Assembly (NCBI RefSeq): GCF_006716785.1 | Contig: NZ_VFPQ01000001.1 | Span: 4,712,001 to 4,776,000, forward strand | Source: Thermopolyspora flexuosa | GTDB lineage: Bacteria > Actinomycetota > Actinomycetes > Streptosporangiales > Streptosporangiaceae | DNA length: 64,000 nucleotides | Direction: 5' to 3' | Shown here: positions 26,372 to 38,050 of the stretch, piece by piece | How the letters are laid out: every line of letters begins with the position of its first letter | How positions within the stretch are numbered: the stretch's first letter is position 1 | Position numbers and translations under genes: made by a program | The notes under the pieces: generated by a model | What the model was told of the DNA's origin: nothing | Databases searched by the model: none | The model's input: only the letters and a program-made list of their open reading frames with translations

Positions 26372-28779
26372 GAGGCGCTCCCAATCTTGACGACGTCACC
26401 GGCGGCCGCGCGCAGGTCGCGGGTGACCGAGCAGGTGGCCGAGTGGGCCGGCAGCCACACCACGCGGTCGGGCAGCTCGGCGGTGCGCACCGGAACGGTG
26501 ACCGAGCCGAGCCCGCTGCTGACAGTGATCTTGTCGCCGTCCGTGACCCCGATCTCCGCGGCCGTCGCGGCGGACAGCAGCGCGACGGTCTCGCGGGCGG
26601 TCCCGGCCAGGAACGGCTCGCCGTCCTGCATGCGCCCGGCGTCGAGCAGCAGACGCCAGGTGGCGAGCACGGCCTCGCCGGCCTTCGGGGCGGCGGGCAC
26701 GCCCGGGGCGACGTTCGGCGCCGGGGCGCGGGTGCCCTTCCAGGCGCCGAGCGCGGCGAGCTCGCGGCGCGCGGCGGCGGCGTCGGGCAGGCCCAGGTGC
26801 ACGTCCATGTGGTCGGCGAGGGCGGTGATCGCCCGCAGGTCGCTCAGCACGCCCGACGCGGGCAGCGCTGCCTCGAACGACCGGCCGCGGCCCTCCCAGT
26901 CGACGAACGTGCCGCTCTTCTCGGCGACCGCGGCGACCGGCAGCACCACGTCCGCGCGGTCGGTGACCGCGCTGGCGCGCAGCTCGAGGCTGACGATGAA
27001 CGGCGTGTTCTCCAGGGCGGCGAGCGCCGCGTTCGGGTCCGGCAGGTCGTAGGGGTCGACGCCGGCGATGACGAGGGCGTCGATCTCCTCGTTCACCACG
27101 GCGGCGAGGATGCCGGCCGTGTCGCGGCCCGGGGTCTCCGGCAGCGAGGCGACGTTCCAGACCCGCGCCACCTCGGTGCGGGCGGTCTCGTCGGTCACCG
27201 GGCGGCCGATCGGCAGCAGGTTCGGCAGCGCGCCGGCCTCGAGCGCGCCGCGCTCACCCGCGCGCCGCGGCACCCAGGCGAGCCGCGCGCCGGTGGCGGC
27301 GGCGAGCCGGAGCACCGCCGACAGCGCGCCGCGGCTGGTGGCGAGCCGCTCGCCGGCGAGGATGATCGCGCCGGGCTTGCGCAGCGCCGCGGCCGGGGCG
27401 CTCTCCTCGGAGATGAGCTCGCCGATCGCCTCGGCCTCCCCGCCGGGCACCACCGGGATGAGCGTGCCGCCCATCTTGGCCAGCCCGGCGCTCGCGTACG
27501 GGGCGATCGAGTAGACCTTCAGGCCCTTCTTCAGGTACGCCTTGCGCAGCCGCAGGAAGACGATCGGCGACTCCTCCTCCGGCTCGAAGCCGGCGAGCAG
27601 CACCGCCGGGGCCTTCTCCAGGTCGGCGTAGGAGACCTCGATGCCCTTGCCGGCGACGGCGTGGGCGAGGAACTCGGCCTCCTCCGCCGAGTGCGGCCGG
27701 GCCCGGAAGTCGATGTCGTTCGTGCCGAGCGCGATCCGGGCGAACTTGCTGTAGGCGTACGCGTCCTCGACGGTGAGCCGGCCGCCGACGAGCACGCCGG
27801 CCCGGCCGCGGGCCCGGGAGAGACCCTCGGCGGCCCGGGCGAGCGCCTCCGGCCAGGACGCCGGGACGAGCACGCCCTCCTCGTTGCGGACGAGCGGCGT
27901 GGTGAGCCGGTCCGGCTGGGTGGCGTAGGTGAACGCGAAGCGGCCCTTGTCGCAGTTCCACTCCTCGTTCACCTGCGGGTCGTCACCGGCGAGGCGGCGC
28001 ATCACCCGGCCGCGGCGGTGGTCGGTGCGCAGCGCGCAGCCGCTGGCGCAGTGCTCGCACGCGCTCGGCGTGGAGACCAGGTCGAACGGCCGCGCCCGGA
28101 ACCGGTACGCCGCGCTGGTGAGCGCGCCCACCGGGCAGATCTGGATGGTGTTGCCGGAGAAGTAGGAGTGGAACGGCTCGCCGTCGGCGACGCCCACCTG
28201 CTCCTTGGCCCCGCGCTCGAAGAACTCGATGAGCGGGTCGCCGGCGATCTGCTCCTGGAAGCGCAGGCAGCGGGTGCACTGGATGCAGCGCTCCCGGTCG
28301 AGCAGCACCTGCGTGGACAGCGGCAGCGGCTTGGGGAAGGTGCGCTTGGTCTCGGTGAACCGCGACTCACCCTGCCCGTTCGACATCGCCTGGTTCTGCA
28401 GCGGGCACTCGCCGCCCTTGTCGCAGACCGGGCAGTCCAGCGGGTGGTTGAGGAGCAGGAACTCCATCACCCCGCGCTGCGCCTTCTCGGCGACCGGGCT
28501 GGTGAGCTGGGTGTGCACGGTCATGCCCTCGGTGCACACGATCGTGCACGAGGCGGCCGGCTTCGGCATGCCCTCGATCTGCACGAGGCACTGGCGGCAC
28601 GCCCCGATCGGGTCGAGCAGCGGGTGCTCGCAGAACCGCGGGATCTGGATGCCGAGCTGCTCGGCGGCCCGGATCAGCAGGGTGCCCTTGGGCACGGCGA
28701 TGTGGAAGCCGTCGATGGTGACGTTCACCATCTCGACCGGCTGCTCGGCCTTGGCGGCCGAGGTCGACTCAGCGGTCAT
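26368..28779 (-). CDS. nuoG: NADH-quinone oxidoreductase subunit G
   Basis: A large 803-residue iron-sulfur subunit of the peripheral arm. The N-terminal [2Fe-2S] motif is seen as [19 protein letters not shown]. It is followed by a His/Cys-ligated cluster region, [11 protein letters not shown], and the extra [4Fe-4S] ligands CEHCASGC before the molybdopterin-oxidoreductase-like domain, which has lost its cofactor role. I preferred the ATG at 28779, five bases after GGGGGG. A GTG two codons upstream is possible. A 52-base gap separates it from nuoF, the largest inside this operon after nuoC-nuoD. Confidence 0.95.
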   Translation of the reverse strand: MTAESTSAAKAEQPVEMVNVTIDGFHIAVPKGTLLIRAAEQLGIQIPRFCEHPLLDPIGACRQCLVQIEGMPKPAASCTIVCTEGMTVHTQLTSPVAEKAQRGVMEFLLLNHPLDCPVCDKGGECPLQNQAMSNGQGESRFTETKRTFPKPLPLSTQVLLDRERCIQCTRCLRFQEQIAGDPLIEFFERGAKEQVGVADGEPFHSYFSGNTIQICPVGALTSAAYRFRARPFDLVSTPSACEHCASGCALRTDHRRGRVMRRLAGDDPQVNEEWNCDKGRFAFTYATQPDRLTTPLVRNEEGVLVPASWPEALARAAEGLSRARGRAGVLVGGRLTVEDAYAYSKFARIALGTNDIDFRARPHSAEEAEFLAHAVAGKGIEVSYADLEKAPAVLLAGFEPEEESPIVFLRLRKAYLKKGLKVYSIAPYASAGLAKMGGTLIPVVPGGEAEAIGELISEESAPAAALRKPGAIILAGERLATSRGALSAVLRLAAATGARLAWVPRRAGERGALEAGALPNLLPIGRPVTDETARTEVARVWNVASLPETPGRDTAGILAAVVNEEIDALVIAGVDPYDLPDPNAALAALENTPFIVSLELRASAVTDRADVVLPVAAVAEKSGTFVDWEGRGRSFEAALPASGVLSDLRAITALADHMDVHLGLPDAAAARRELAALGAWKGTRAPAPNVAPGVPAAPKAGEAVLATWRLLLDAGRMQDGEPFLAGTARETVALLSAATAAEIGVTDGDKITVSSGLGSVTVPVRTAELPDRVVWLPAHSATCSVTRDLRAAAGDVVKIGSAS

Positions 28780-28831
28780 GCGCACCCCCCAGCGACCGGG
28801 CCGCGGGTGTCGATGATCTCGCTTGGCGCGA

Positions 28832-30127
28832 TCATTGCTTGCTCCATGCGGTGGATGCGGCGGGATCGAAGGGGCAGCCGCCGTTCTCGAAGTGCTGGAT
28901 GTACTCGTCGCGGAAGTGCTTCACGGACGAGTGGACGATGCTGGTGGCACCGTCGCCGAGGGCGCAGAACGAGCGGCCCAGGATGTTGTCGGCGATGTCG
29001 GTGATCGTGGCCAGGTCCTCCTCGGTGCCCTGGCCCCGCTCCAGCCGCTGCAGGACCTGCTTGAGCCAGTAGGTGCCCTCCCGGCAGGGGGTGCACTTGC
29101 CGCAGGACTCGTGCGCGTAGAACTCGATCCACCGCATCGCCGCCCGCACCACGCAGGTCGTCTCGTCGAAGATCTGCAGGGCGCGGGTGCCGAGCATCGA
29201 CCCGGCCTTGCCGACCGACTCGAAGTCGAGCGGCACGTCGATGTGCTCCTCGGTGAAGATCGGCGTGGACGAGCCGCCCGGGGTCCAGAACTTGAGCCGG
29301 TGCCCCTCGCGGATGCCGCCCGCCATCTCCAGCAGCTCGCGCAGCGTGATGCCGAGCGGCGCCTCGTACTGCCCGGGCCGCTTGACGTGGCCGGACAGCG
29401 AGAAGATGCCGAAGCCCTTCGACCTCTCGGTGCCCATCGAGGCGAACCAGTTCGCCCCGTTGGCGATGATGCTCGGCACCGAGGAGATCGACTCGACGTT
29501 GTTGATCACCGTCGGGCTGGCGTACAGGCCGGCCACGGCGGGGAACGGCGGCTTGAGGCGCGGCTGGCCGCGGTAGCCCTCGAGCGAGTCGAGCAGCGCG
29601 GTCTCCTCACCGCAGATGTACGCCCCGGCGCCGCAGTGCACCACGAGCTCCAGGTCGAAGCCGGAGCCGAGGATGTTCTTCCCGAGGTAGCCCGCCTCGT
29701 ACGCCTCGCGGACCGCCTGCTGCACCCGGCGGATGACGTGGAGCACCTCGCCGCGGATGTAGATGAAGGCGTGGTTCGCCCGGATGGCGTACGCGCTGAT
29801 GATCACGCCCTCGACGAGCACGTGCGGGTTCGCCATCATCAGCGGGATGTCCTTGCACGTGCCCGGCTCGGACTCGTCGGCGTTGACCACGAGGTAGTGC
29901 GGCTTGCCGTCGTTCTGCGGGATGAAGCCCCACTTCATGCCGGTGGGGAAGCCCGCGCCGCCACGGCCGCGCAGCCCGGAGTCCTTCACCGCCTGGATGA
30001 TCGCGTCCGGGTCCATGGTCAGCGCCTTGCGCAGCGCCTGGTACCCGCCGTTGCGCTGGTAGCCCTCGATGGTGAAGGAGTCCGGCTGGTCCCAGGTGGC
30101 GGTCAGGACCGGGGTGAGGGTGGTCAT
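28832..30127 (-). CDS. nuoF: NADH-quinone oxidoreductase subunit F (NADH/FMN binding)
   Basis: A 431-residue subunit that binds NADH and FMN and carries cluster N3. [18 protein letters not shown] is the nucleotide/FMN loop and [15 protein letters not shown] a second FMN motif. The cluster ligands are in [13 protein letters not shown] plus a later cysteine (FCALG). The ATG overlaps the nuoE stop as ATGA. Confidence 0.97.
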   Translation of the reverse strand: MTTLTPVLTATWDQPDSFTIEGYQRNGGYQALRKALTMDPDAIIQAVKDSGLRGRGGAGFPTGMKWGFIPQNDGKPHYLVVNADESEPGTCKDIPLMMANPHVLVEGVIISAYAIRANHAFIYIRGEVLHVIRRVQQAVREAYEAGYLGKNILGSGFDLELVVHCGAGAYICGEETALLDSLEGYRGQPRLKPPFPAVAGLYASPTVINNVESISSVPSIIANGANWFASMGTERSKGFGIFSLSGHVKRPGQYEAPLGITLRELLEMAGGIREGHRLKFWTPGGSSTPIFTEEHIDVPLDFESVGKAGSMLGTRALQIFDETTCVVRAAMRWIEFYAHESCGKCTPCREGTYWLKQVLQRLERGQGTEEDLATITDIADNILGRSFCALGDGATSIVHSSVKHFRDEYIQHFENGGCPFDPAASTAWSKQ

Positions 30128-30800
30128 TCCACGTCCTCCTTACGCGGCGCCGTCCAGCCCTTCTCCTTGGCGAGCCGCAGGCCCTCGAGCGAGGCGTCGC
30201 CCGCCGACGGGCCCTCGTGCGCCAGGCCGTCGGACAGGCCCGCGAGCACCCGCGAGGCCTCCTTGAAGGTGCACAGCCGCTTCGGGCCGCGGGTCGGGGC
30301 GACCGGCTTGCCGGCCCGCAGGTCCTCGACGAGCCGCTTGGCCGACTCCGGGGTCTGCCGGTCGAAGAACTCCCAGTTGACCATGACCACGGGGGCGTAG
30401 TCGCAGGCGGCGTTGCACTCCAGCCGCTCCAGCGACACCTTGCCGTCGGGGGTGGTCTCGTCGTGGCCCACGCCGAGGTGCTCCGACAGCGTCTCCCAGA
30501 TCTGGTCGCCGCCCATCACCGCGCAGAGCGTGTTGATGCACACGCCCACGTGGTACTCGCCGGCCGGCTTGCGCTTGTACATCGTGTAGAAGGTCGACAC
30601 GCCCACGACCTCGGCCTTGGGAATGCCGAGCATCTCGGCGCAGAACTCGTGCCCGCGGTCGGACACGTAGCCGTCCACCGACTGCACCAGGTGCAGCAGC
30701 GGCAGCAGCGCCGAGCGCGGCTTCGGGTAGCGGGCGATGATCTCCTTCGCCTCGCGCTCGAGCCGCTCGCGGACCTCGGGCGGGTAGCCCTGGTTCTCGC

Positions 30801-30804
<4 letters not shown>
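30124..30804 (-). CDS. nuoE: NADH-quinone oxidoreductase subunit E ([2Fe-2S])
   Basis: A 226-residue thioredoxin-like [2Fe-2S] subunit. The ligand pairs are in [11 protein letters not shown] (C-x4-C) and CNAACDYAP (C-x3-C). The helical N-terminal domain starts after [23 protein letters not shown]. The C terminus is about 50 residues longer than the E. coli protein. The GTG start overlaps the nuoD stop (GTGA). Confidence 0.96.
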
Positions 30805-32129
<1,325 letters not shown>

Positions 32130-32205
32130 ACATCCTCCTTCGCGCCCGGCTGCTTCGCACCCGCTTCGGTCGCCACCGGCCGGTCGGCCGGCCTCATGAC
32201 GGAGC

Positions 32206-32931
32206 TCACGAGTACGACCTCCTCTGGTCCGGGGCGGGGGTCGTGGCACCGCGGTACTCCACCGGGATGCCACCCAGCGGGTAGTCCTTGCGCTGCGGGT
32301 GCCCCTCCCAGTCGTCGGGCATCTCGATCCGGGTCAGTGCGGGGTGGCCGTCGAAGATGATCCCGAAGAAGTCGTAGGTTTCCCGCTCGTGCCAGTCGTG
32401 CGTGGGGTATACCGACACCGTGGAGGGAATGTGCGGGTCGGCGTCAGGGCACGAGACCTCGATCCGCAGCCGTCGGTTGTGGGTGATGGAACACAGGTGG
32501 TACACCGCGTGCAGCTCGGCGCCCGTCTCATGAGGGTAGTGCACCCCGGAGACGCCGAGTGACAGCTCGAACCGCAGCGCCGGATCGTCGCGCAGGTGGC
32601 GCATGACCTCGACGAGCCGCTCCCGCTTCACGTGGAACGTGAGCTCGCCGCGGTCGACCACGACCCGCTCGACGGCGTCGTGGAAGCCGTCGCCGAGCGC
32701 GCGCTCCAGCTCGTCGGCGATCACGTCGAACTCGCCGGGCTCGCCGGTACGGTCCGGCCCGCCGTACGGCCGCGGGCTGGACAGCTTCGGCGGGCGGCGC
32801 ACCACGAGGCCGCCGTAACCGGAGGTGTCGCCGGTGCCCTTGACGCCGAACATGCCCTTGCGGGCGATCGGCAGCTCGATGGGGTTGACGGCGGGCAGGT
32901 TCTCCTGCGGCTTGTTCTGCTCTTCGCTCAT
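32206..32931 (-). CDS. nuoC: NADH-quinone oxidoreductase subunit C
   Basis: A 241-residue 30-kDa-type subunit. The ATG at 32931 overlaps the nuoB stop as ATGA. An actinomycete-style N-terminal extension (about 70 residues, ending [15 protein letters not shown]) precedes the core. The family signature is [41 protein letters not shown] 76-base gap follows before nuoD. Confidence 0.96.
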   Translation of the reverse strand: MSEEQNKPQENLPAVNPIELPIARKGMFGVKGTGDTSGYGGLVVRRPPKLSSPRPYGGPDRTGEPGEFDVIADELERALGDGFHDAVERVVVDRGELTFHVKRERLVEVMRHLRDDPALRFELSLGVSGVHYPHETGAELHAVYHLCSITHNRRLRIEVSCPDADPHIPSTVSVYPTHDWHERETYDFFGIIFDGHPALTRIEMPDDWEGHPQRKDYPLGGIPVEYRGATTPAPDQRRSYS

Positions 32932-33482
32932 CTGACGGCCCCCCGGTCGTCCACCAGCGGCAGCGGGTTGAGGGCGCGCCTCTCCAGCTCCTCGATCTGC
33001 CGCTCGCGGTGCACGCCGAACTTGGTGTTCTGGATCTTGTCGTGCAGCTTGACGATCGCGTCGAGCAGCATCTCCGGCCGCGGCGGGCAGCCGGGCAGGT
33101 AGATGTCGACGGGCACGATGTGGTCGACGCCCTGCACGATCGCGTAGTTGTTGAACATGCCGCCGCTCGAGGCGCACACGCCCATGGCGATCACCCACTT
33201 GGGCTCGGCCATCTGGTCGTAGATCTGCCGCAGGATCGGCGCCATCTTCTGCGACACGCGACCGGCGACGATCATCAGGTCCGCCTGGCGGGGCGAGGCG
33301 GACGCGCGCTCCATGCCGAACCTGGCGAGGTCGTGCTTGGGGCCGCCTGCGGCCATCAGCTCGATCGCGCAGCAGGCGAGGCCGAAGGTGGCGGGCCACA
33401 CCGAGTTCTTCCGCGCCCAGCCGGCGACCTGCTCGACGGTGCTCAGGATGAACCCGCTGGGGAGTTTCTCTTCCAGACCCAT
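32928..33482 (-). CDS. nuoB: NADH-quinone oxidoreductase subunit B
   Basis: A 184-residue subunit holding the terminal cluster N2. The adjacent cysteines are in [13 protein letters not shown], with further ligands in [17 protein letters not shown] and PGCPPRPE. It transfers electrons to menaquinone at the NuoB/NuoD interface. The start is the ATG at 33482. Confidence 0.97.
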   Translation of the reverse strand: MGLEEKLPSGFILSTVEQVAGWARKNSVWPATFGLACCAIELMAAGGPKHDLARFGMERASASPRQADLMIVAGRVSQKMAPILRQIYDQMAEPKWVIAMGVCASSGGMFNNYAIVQGVDHIVPVDIYLPGCPPRPEMLLDAIVKLHDKIQNTKFGVHRERQIEELERRALNPLPLVDDRGAVR

Positions 33483-33492
33483 GTCGATCCTC

Positions 33493-33852
33493 TCAGTCCC
33501 AGTCCAGGCCGCGGCGCCGCCAGACGTACGCGTACGCGACGAGGACGGTGACGATGAACAGCACCATCTCGACCAGCCCGAACACCCCGAGCGCGTCGAA
33601 CGCGACCGCCCACGGATAGAGGAAGATGATCTCGATGTCGAATACGATGAAGAGCATCGCGGTGATCATGTACTTCAGCGGGAACCGACCACCGCCGGGC
33701 GGCTGGGGGGTCGGCTCGACACCGCACTCGTAGGCGTCGAGCTTGGCGCGGTTCCAGCGCTTAGGACCGGTGAACGGCGCGATGGCAACGGAGAAGACGG
33801 CAAATCCCGCGGCGAGAACCGCGAGCACCAGGATCGGCACGTAGAGGTTCAT
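33493..33852 (-). CDS. nuoA: NADH-quinone oxidoreductase subunit A
   Basis: A 119-residue membrane subunit with three helices and the conserved loop [41 protein letters not shown], including the loop cysteine. I chose the ATG at 33852 ([16 protein letters not shown]). A GTG two codons upstream is equally placed. Only about 60 bases separate it from the menJ-like gene and no strong promoter is visible there, so nuo may be transcribed from the Rex-controlled promoter upstream of menJ. Confidence 0.95.
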   Translation of the reverse strand: MNLYVPILVLAVLAAGFAVFSVAIAPFTGPKRWNRAKLDAYECGVEPTPQPPGGGRFPLKYMITAMLFIVFDIEIIFLYPWAVAFDALGVFGLVEMVLFIVTVLVAYAYVWRRRGLDWD

Positions 33853-33913
33853 CCGCACGCATCCCGTTTCATGAGGCTAGGAACAACGATCATGGTCTTC
33901 GCTTCGGGGAGAG

Positions 33914-35206
33914 TCATGCCGGTGGCGTGACCTTGGACAGGGCATTGACGATCCGGTCCGTCGCGTCACCTCGCCGGTCCGTGAGATTAGCAAGCAGCTT
34001 GAGCAGGAATCTCATGACACGAGGGTGCGGCAGGCCATGGCGGGTGGCGAACCTCATCACGCCGGGCCGCCCGATCAACTGCACGAACAGCCGGCCGAGC
34101 GTGAAGTACCCGCCGAACATCTCTTTGAGGATCCCAGGATAGGTGCGCAGCACCCGTTCCCGTTGCGCGGCCGTCGCCCGGCCGAGGGCCTGCACGACGA
34201 CCTCCGCCGCGATCTTCCCGGTCTCCATGGCGTAGGCGATGCCCTCGCCGTTGAAGGGGTTGATCATTCCGCCGGCGTCACCGACGAGCACGAGCCCGCG
34301 GGTGTAGTGCGGCTGCCGGTTGAACCCCATCGGCAGCGCCGCGCCCCGGATCGGGCCGGTCATGTTCTCTTCGACGAACCCCCATTCCTCCGGCATCGTG
34401 GCGACCCAGCGGCGCAACAGGTCGCGATAGTCGATGTGCTGGAACGCCGCACTGGTGTTGAGCAGGCCCAGCCCCACGTTGGCCGTCCCGTCGCCGACAC
34501 CGAAGATCCAGCCGTACCCGGGCAGCAGCTCGTCGCCGTCCCACAGCTCCAGCCACGACTCCAGGTAGTCATCGTCGTGCCGCGGGCTGGTGTAGTAGGT
34601 GCGCACCGCGACGCCCATCGGACGGTCGGGCCGCTTGTGCAGGCCCATGGCGATGGAGAGCCGGGAGGAGTTGCCGTCGGCCGCGACCACCAGCCGCGAG
34701 CGGTAGACGACCTCGTCGCCCCCGCCGTCGTCGTGCCGGGCGCGCACGCCGACGATGTGCCCGCTGCGCTCGTCGATCACGGGGCCCACGACGTTGACCC
34801 CCTGCAGGACGGTGGCGCCTCCGCGCACCGCGTGGTCGGCGAGGATCCGGTCGAAGTCCTTGCGGGTGCGCACCAGCCCGAAGTCGGGATAGGACGCGAG
34901 TTCGGGCCAGTCGAGCTCCAGGCGGATGCCGCCGCCGATGACCCGGAGGCCACGGTTGCGGACCCAGCCCGGGGCGTTGATGTCGACGCCCATCGCGAGG
35001 AGCTGCTTCACGGCGCGCGGGGTGAGCCCGTCGCCGCACACCTTCTCCCGGGGGAAGCGGGCCTTCTCCAGCACGAGGGTGGTCAGCCCGGACCGCGCGA
35101 GGTAATAGGCGGTCGTCGAACCCGCGGGACCGGCGCCGACGACGATGACGTCGGCGTCCAACTCGCCCCGCTGTCCGGGTGCTCGCCCGCTAGTCCGCAC
35201 GCTCAC
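33914..35206 (-). CDS. menJ: geranylgeranyl-reductase-family flavoprotein, likely menaquinone reductase
   Basis: A 430-residue FAD enzyme. The dinucleotide motif DVIVVGAGPAGSTTAYYLARSG is at residues 19-40, then FPREKVCGDGLTPRAV, the family's conserved cysteine loop, and GLVLVGDAGGMINPFNGEGIAYAMETG, the second FAD motif. Its closest known role is MenJ, which saturates one isoprene unit of the menaquinone side chain in mycobacteria. The neighbours fit: menG lies upstream, nuoA-N follows within 60 bases, and a polyprenyl synthase ends the block. The GTG at 35206 starts 56 bases downstream of a perfect Rex operator. A role on archaeal-type or carotenoid lipids cannot be excluded from sequence alone. 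Confidence 0.85.
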   Translation of the reverse strand: MSVRTSGRAPGQRGELDADVIVVGAGPAGSTTAYYLARSGLTTLVLEKARFPREKVCGDGLTPRAVKQLLAMGVDINAPGWVRNRGLRVIGGGIRLELDWPELASYPDFGLVRTRKDFDRILADHAVRGGATVLQGVNVVGPVIDERSGHIVGVRARHDDGGGDEVVYRSRLVVAADGNSSRLSIAMGLHKRPDRPMGVAVRTYYTSPRHDDDYLESWLELWDGDELLPGYGWIFGVGDGTANVGLGLLNTSAAFQHIDYRDLLRRWVATMPEEWGFVEENMTGPIRGAALPMGFNRQPHYTRGLVLVGDAGGMINPFNGEGIAYAMETGKIAAEVVVQALGRATAAQRERVLRTYPGILKEMFGGYFTLGRLFVQLIGRPGVMRFATRHGLPHPRVMRFLLKLLANLTDRRGDATDRIVNALSKVTPPA

Positions 35207-35262
35207 TGGACCTGTCCTGTCCTCGAGGCCGAGGCCCCAGGGGTGGTGGGAACCCTCGTGCC

Positions 35263-35282
35263 TTTGTGAACCCCTTCACAAA
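35263..35282. promoter_or_regulatory. Rex operator (perfect palindrome)
   Basis: TTTGTGAACCCCTTCACAAA is a perfect palindrome with eight-base arms. It matches the binding site of the redox repressor Rex (TTGTGAA-N4-TTCACAA). It lies 57-76 bases upstream of the menJ start, at promoter distance. Rex represses respiratory genes when NAD+ is high and releases them when NADH rises. A rex gene is present at 55348-56322. Confidence 0.9.
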
Positions 35283-35886
35283 CTTGTTCGCGCCGAAGTC
35301 TAGTCCCTTTTACCCGGTGAGTGTGAGGGGGCCTTCCCCCGGTACGACGGCCCCTCCCCGCAGCCCGCGGGCATCGGCGTCTCAGCGGATGAACACGCGT
35401 TCCCGAATCGTGATCCGGGACACCCACCCCGGGTGGGACGCACCCATCGGCCGTGTACGGAACGCGCAGGTCGGCGCACTCAGGCGCGCGTCCGGGCCTG
35501 CGCGGCATCGTCCATCGGCGGCTCCCCGTCGGTCGGGCAGGAGCGGGGCGCGCCTCGGCGATCTGCGGGGATCACGGACGTGCGCCGCGCCGGCCATCGG
35601 CAGCGGATGCACAGTGGTTTATACCACTGCCCGATTTGTGATCAAGTTCGACACGGTGCCCGTGACCGAGGCGAGGCGGACCCGATACGGCCGGCCGCCG
35701 CGCGACGGGTCTCGGCGGGCCGGGTACGGCGAGCGGGACGCCGGCGATCGAACGCCGCCGGCGAGCGGGAGGCCGTCGTTGGCCCGCCGCCGGCGATCGG
35801 GCAGGACGGCGGAACGCCGCCGATCGGGTACGGCCGGCCGGGACGGCGGGCGCGCCGCGGCCGGCCGGAGGGCGTGGGCCGCCGGG
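35283..35886. other. intergenic region upstream of the menJ-nuo operon
   Basis: About 600 bases between the Rex site and the menG stop, without a supported gene. It contains a small hairpin GGGGG-CCTT-CCCCC (35328-35341), the inverted repeat at 35612-35629 and an AT-richer patch (35615-35650). From 35690 to 35880 it becomes a degenerate GC-rich stretch in which CGCCGGCGATCG-like words recur three times. Open frames here have biased, non-protein-like composition. Confidence 0.5.
35612..35629. repeat. perfect inverted repeat, possible operator
   Basis: CAGTGGT-TTAT-ACCACTG has seven-base arms without mismatch and an AT-rich centre (TATAAA on the minus strand). It lies about 400 bases upstream of menJ and 260 bases downstream of the menG stop. 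It could be an operator over a distal promoter. No binding protein is suggested by the sequence. Confidence 0.5.
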
Positions 35887-36615
35887 TCAGTCCGCGGGCT
35901 TGTACGCCCGGTGCAGCGCGACGATGCCGAAGGTGAGGTTGCGCCAGGCGACCCGGCTCCAGCCCGCGTCCCGGATGACGCCCGCGAGGGCGCGCTGGTC
36001 GGGCCAGGCGCGGATCGACTCGGCGAGGTACTCGTAGGAGTCGGGGTTGGAGCTGACCAGCCGGGCGATCCGGGGCAGCAGCCGGACCAGGTACTGCGAG
36101 TAGACCAGGTCGAACGCCTTCGTCGTGGGGTGGGAGAACTCGCAGACCACGAGCCGCGCCCCCGGCTTGGCGACGCGGAGCATCTCGCGCAGCGCGGCGG
36201 AGGTGTCCTGCACGTTGCGCAGCGCGAAGCTGATCGTCACCGCGTCGAAGACCTCGTCGGCGAACGGCAGGCGCAGCGCGTCCCCGGCGATGAAGGTCAC
36301 CCCGCGCACACCGCCGCCGTGGATGCCCGAGCCGCCCCGGCGCCGCACCCCGGTGCGCAGCATGCCGAGGGAGAAGTCGCTCGCGATCGCGCGGGCGCCG
36401 AGCCGGGTGAAGGCGTCGGTGCTGGTGCCGGTCCCCGCGCCGAGGTCGAGGACGAGCTCCCCCGGACCGGCGTCCACGGCGTCCGCCGTCGCCCTGCGCC
36501 AGTACCGGTCCCGGCCCAGCGACAACACGTCGTTGACCAGGTCGTAACGCCGGGCCGTACGGTCGAACATGGCCGCGACCTCGTGCGGTTTTTTGTCCAG
36601 CGATGCGCGCGTCAT
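35887..36615 (-). CDS. menG: demethylmenaquinone methyltransferase
   Basis: A 242-residue SAM-dependent UbiE/MenG-family enzyme, carrying out the last ring methylation of menaquinone synthesis. The start [41 protein letters not shown] matches the family. The SAM-binding loop [17 protein letters not shown] is at about residues 55-71, and the later blocks [39 protein letters not shown] and YEYLAESI are typical. An insert with [15 protein letters not shown] (about 90-105) is unusual. It is transcribed in the same direction as menJ-nuo but separated by 680 bases. The start is the ATG at 36615. Confidence 0.93.
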   Translation of the reverse strand: MTRASLDKKPHEVAAMFDRTARRYDLVNDVLSLGRDRYWRRATADAVDAGPGELVLDLGAGTGTSTDAFTRLGARAIASDFSLGMLRTGVRRRGGSGIHGGGVRGVTFIAGDALRLPFADEVFDAVTISFALRNVQDTSAALREMLRVAKPGARLVVCEFSHPTTKAFDLVYSQYLVRLLPRIARLVSSNPDSYEYLAESIRAWPDQRALAGVIRDAGWSRVAWRNLTFGIVALHRAYKPAD

Positions 36616-36693
36616 GGGACAAGCCTAGTGCGCCGTGACCATTTTCACCGAAAGTAGCCACGTCATCACTCAGCGAATGGTAGGAAGTTCTGC

Positions 36694-38043
36694 GTGCTCT
36701 CGCGGAACAGGAAGATCATCAGAGCCTTCGGAGCCTGCGCCCTCGGCGCCTGCACGGCCGCGGCCGCCACGCTCCCCGCCGCGCCGAGCGCCGCCACGGC
36801 GCTCCCCGGTGTCGGGCAGGGCCGGGCCCCCGCGATGGCCCGGGGGGCGGTGGCGCACGCCCGGGTGGTGTCGGCCGACCCGGTCGACTACACGCCGCAC
36901 GTGCTCGACGGCATCGTCAACGCGTTCGCGCTCGTGGGCCGGAAGGTCGTGGTCGGCGGCTCGTTCACCCGGGTGCAGAACGCCGGCGAGTCCCGGGAGA
37001 TGCGGCGTACCAACCTGTTCGCCTTCGATCTCTACACCGGCAAGGTCGATGAAAGTTTCGCGCCGGTGCTCGACGGCACCGTGTACGCGCTCGCCCCGGG
37101 GGCCGGCGACACGGTGTACGTCGGCGGCGCGTTCGACACCGTCAACCACTGGCCCGCCCGCGCGCTCACCCGGCTGAGCCTCGAGGACGGGCGGGCGGTG
37201 CACGGGTTCGCGCCCTGGGTCCGCGGCGGCGAGGTCAACGCGCTCGTCGCGCACGGCGGCCACCTGTACGTGGGCGGCACCTTCCGCCGGATCGGCGAGA
37301 CCGAACGCCCGGCGCTCGCCCGGCTCGACGCGCGCACCGGCGCGCTCGACCCGACCTTCACCGTCACCCCGGGCGATCCGCCGCGGCGCGCCCGGCTCCG
37401 GGTGTACGCGATGGCGCTCTCCCGTGACCGGCTCGCGGTCGACGGCGCGTTCACCACGCTCGACGGGCTGTCCCGGCCGCAGCTCGGTCTGATCGACATC
37501 GGGCGGAACCCGGCGCGGGTGGCCCCCTGGCGTACCGCGGCGTACGCGCCGGACTGCTGGTCGGCGTTTCCCTGGTACGTGCGCGGCCTGGATTTTTCGC
37601 CTGACGGAAAGTACTTTGTGGTCGTTACCACAGGCGGACCGAAACACCGTGGCGGCACCGGTCCCACATGCGACTCAGCGGCCCGTTTCGAAACCTATTC
37701 CAAGGGCGACAATATCCGCCCCACCTGGATCAACCACACCGGGGGTGACTCGCTTTACTCGGTGGCGGTGACGGGGGCCGCGGTCTACGTCGGCGGCCAC
37801 CAGCGGTGGCTCAACAACCCGCACGGTTCGGACACCGCGGGTCCGGGTGCGGTGTCGCGAAAGGGCATCGGCGCGATCCATCCGGTGACCGGCCGCGCGC
37901 TCGCCTGGAACCCGACCCGGACCCGAGGTGTGGGGGTGAAGGCATTCCTCGCGCATAAGGGCGGCCTTCTCGTCGGAAGCGACACGACCGAGCTCGGGCG
38001 CGAGTACCATGCCCGCGTTGGCATGTTCCCGTTGCGGAACTGA
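36694..38043 (+). CDS. secreted beta-propeller (DUF5122-like) protein
   Basis: A 449-residue exported protein. The N terminus (LSRNRKIIRAFGACALGACTAAAATLPAAPSAATA) is a signal peptide with a basic start and a probable cleavage near residues 33-35. The mature part repeats a blade-like unit built around G-x-V-x-x-L, Y-V-G-G-x-F and a following L-x-x-L-D pattern (VVVGGSFTRV, VYVGGAFDTV, LYVGGTFRRI, and AVYVGGHQRWL near the end), typical of delta-60/DUF5122 propellers. Such proteins may bind surface polysaccharide or protein ligands. The function is unknown. The GTG start has AGGAAG upstream. Bases 37590-37750 are notably AT-richer than the rest. Confidence 0.75.
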   Translation: MLSRNRKIIRAFGACALGACTAAAATLPAAPSAATALPGVGQGRAPAMARGAVAHARVVSADPVDYTPHVLDGIVNAFALVGRKVVVGGSFTRVQNAGESREMRRTNLFAFDLYTGKVDESFAPVLDGTVYALAPGAGDTVYVGGAFDTVNHWPARALTRLSLEDGRAVHGFAPWVRGGEVNALVAHGGHLYVGGTFRRIGETERPALARLDARTGALDPTFTVTPGDPPRRARLRVYAMALSRDRLAVDGAFTTLDGLSRPQLGLIDIGRNPARVAPWRTAAYAPDCWSAFPWYVRGLDFSPDGKYFVVVTTGGPKHRGGTGPTCDSAARFETYSKGDNIRPTWINHTGGDSLYSVAVTGAAVYVGGHQRWLNNPHGSDTAGPGAVSRKGIGAIHPVTGRALAWNPTRTRGVGVKAFLAHKGGLLVGSDTTELGREYHARVGMFPLRN

Positions 38044-38050
38044 ACCCGAT

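Noticed and set aside
26443-29004. An 853-codon plus-strand frame
   Set aside because: Antisense to nuoG, whose iron-sulfur motifs are clear.
35690-35880. CRISPR-like or tandem repeat array
   Set aside because: The recurring CGCCGGCGATCG words are short, degenerate and irregularly spaced. There are no constant repeats or spacers.
35266-36657. Plus-strand gene covering the menJ-menG gap
   Set aside because: Most of the frame is antisense to menG and the rest has no motifs and lies over the Rex operator.
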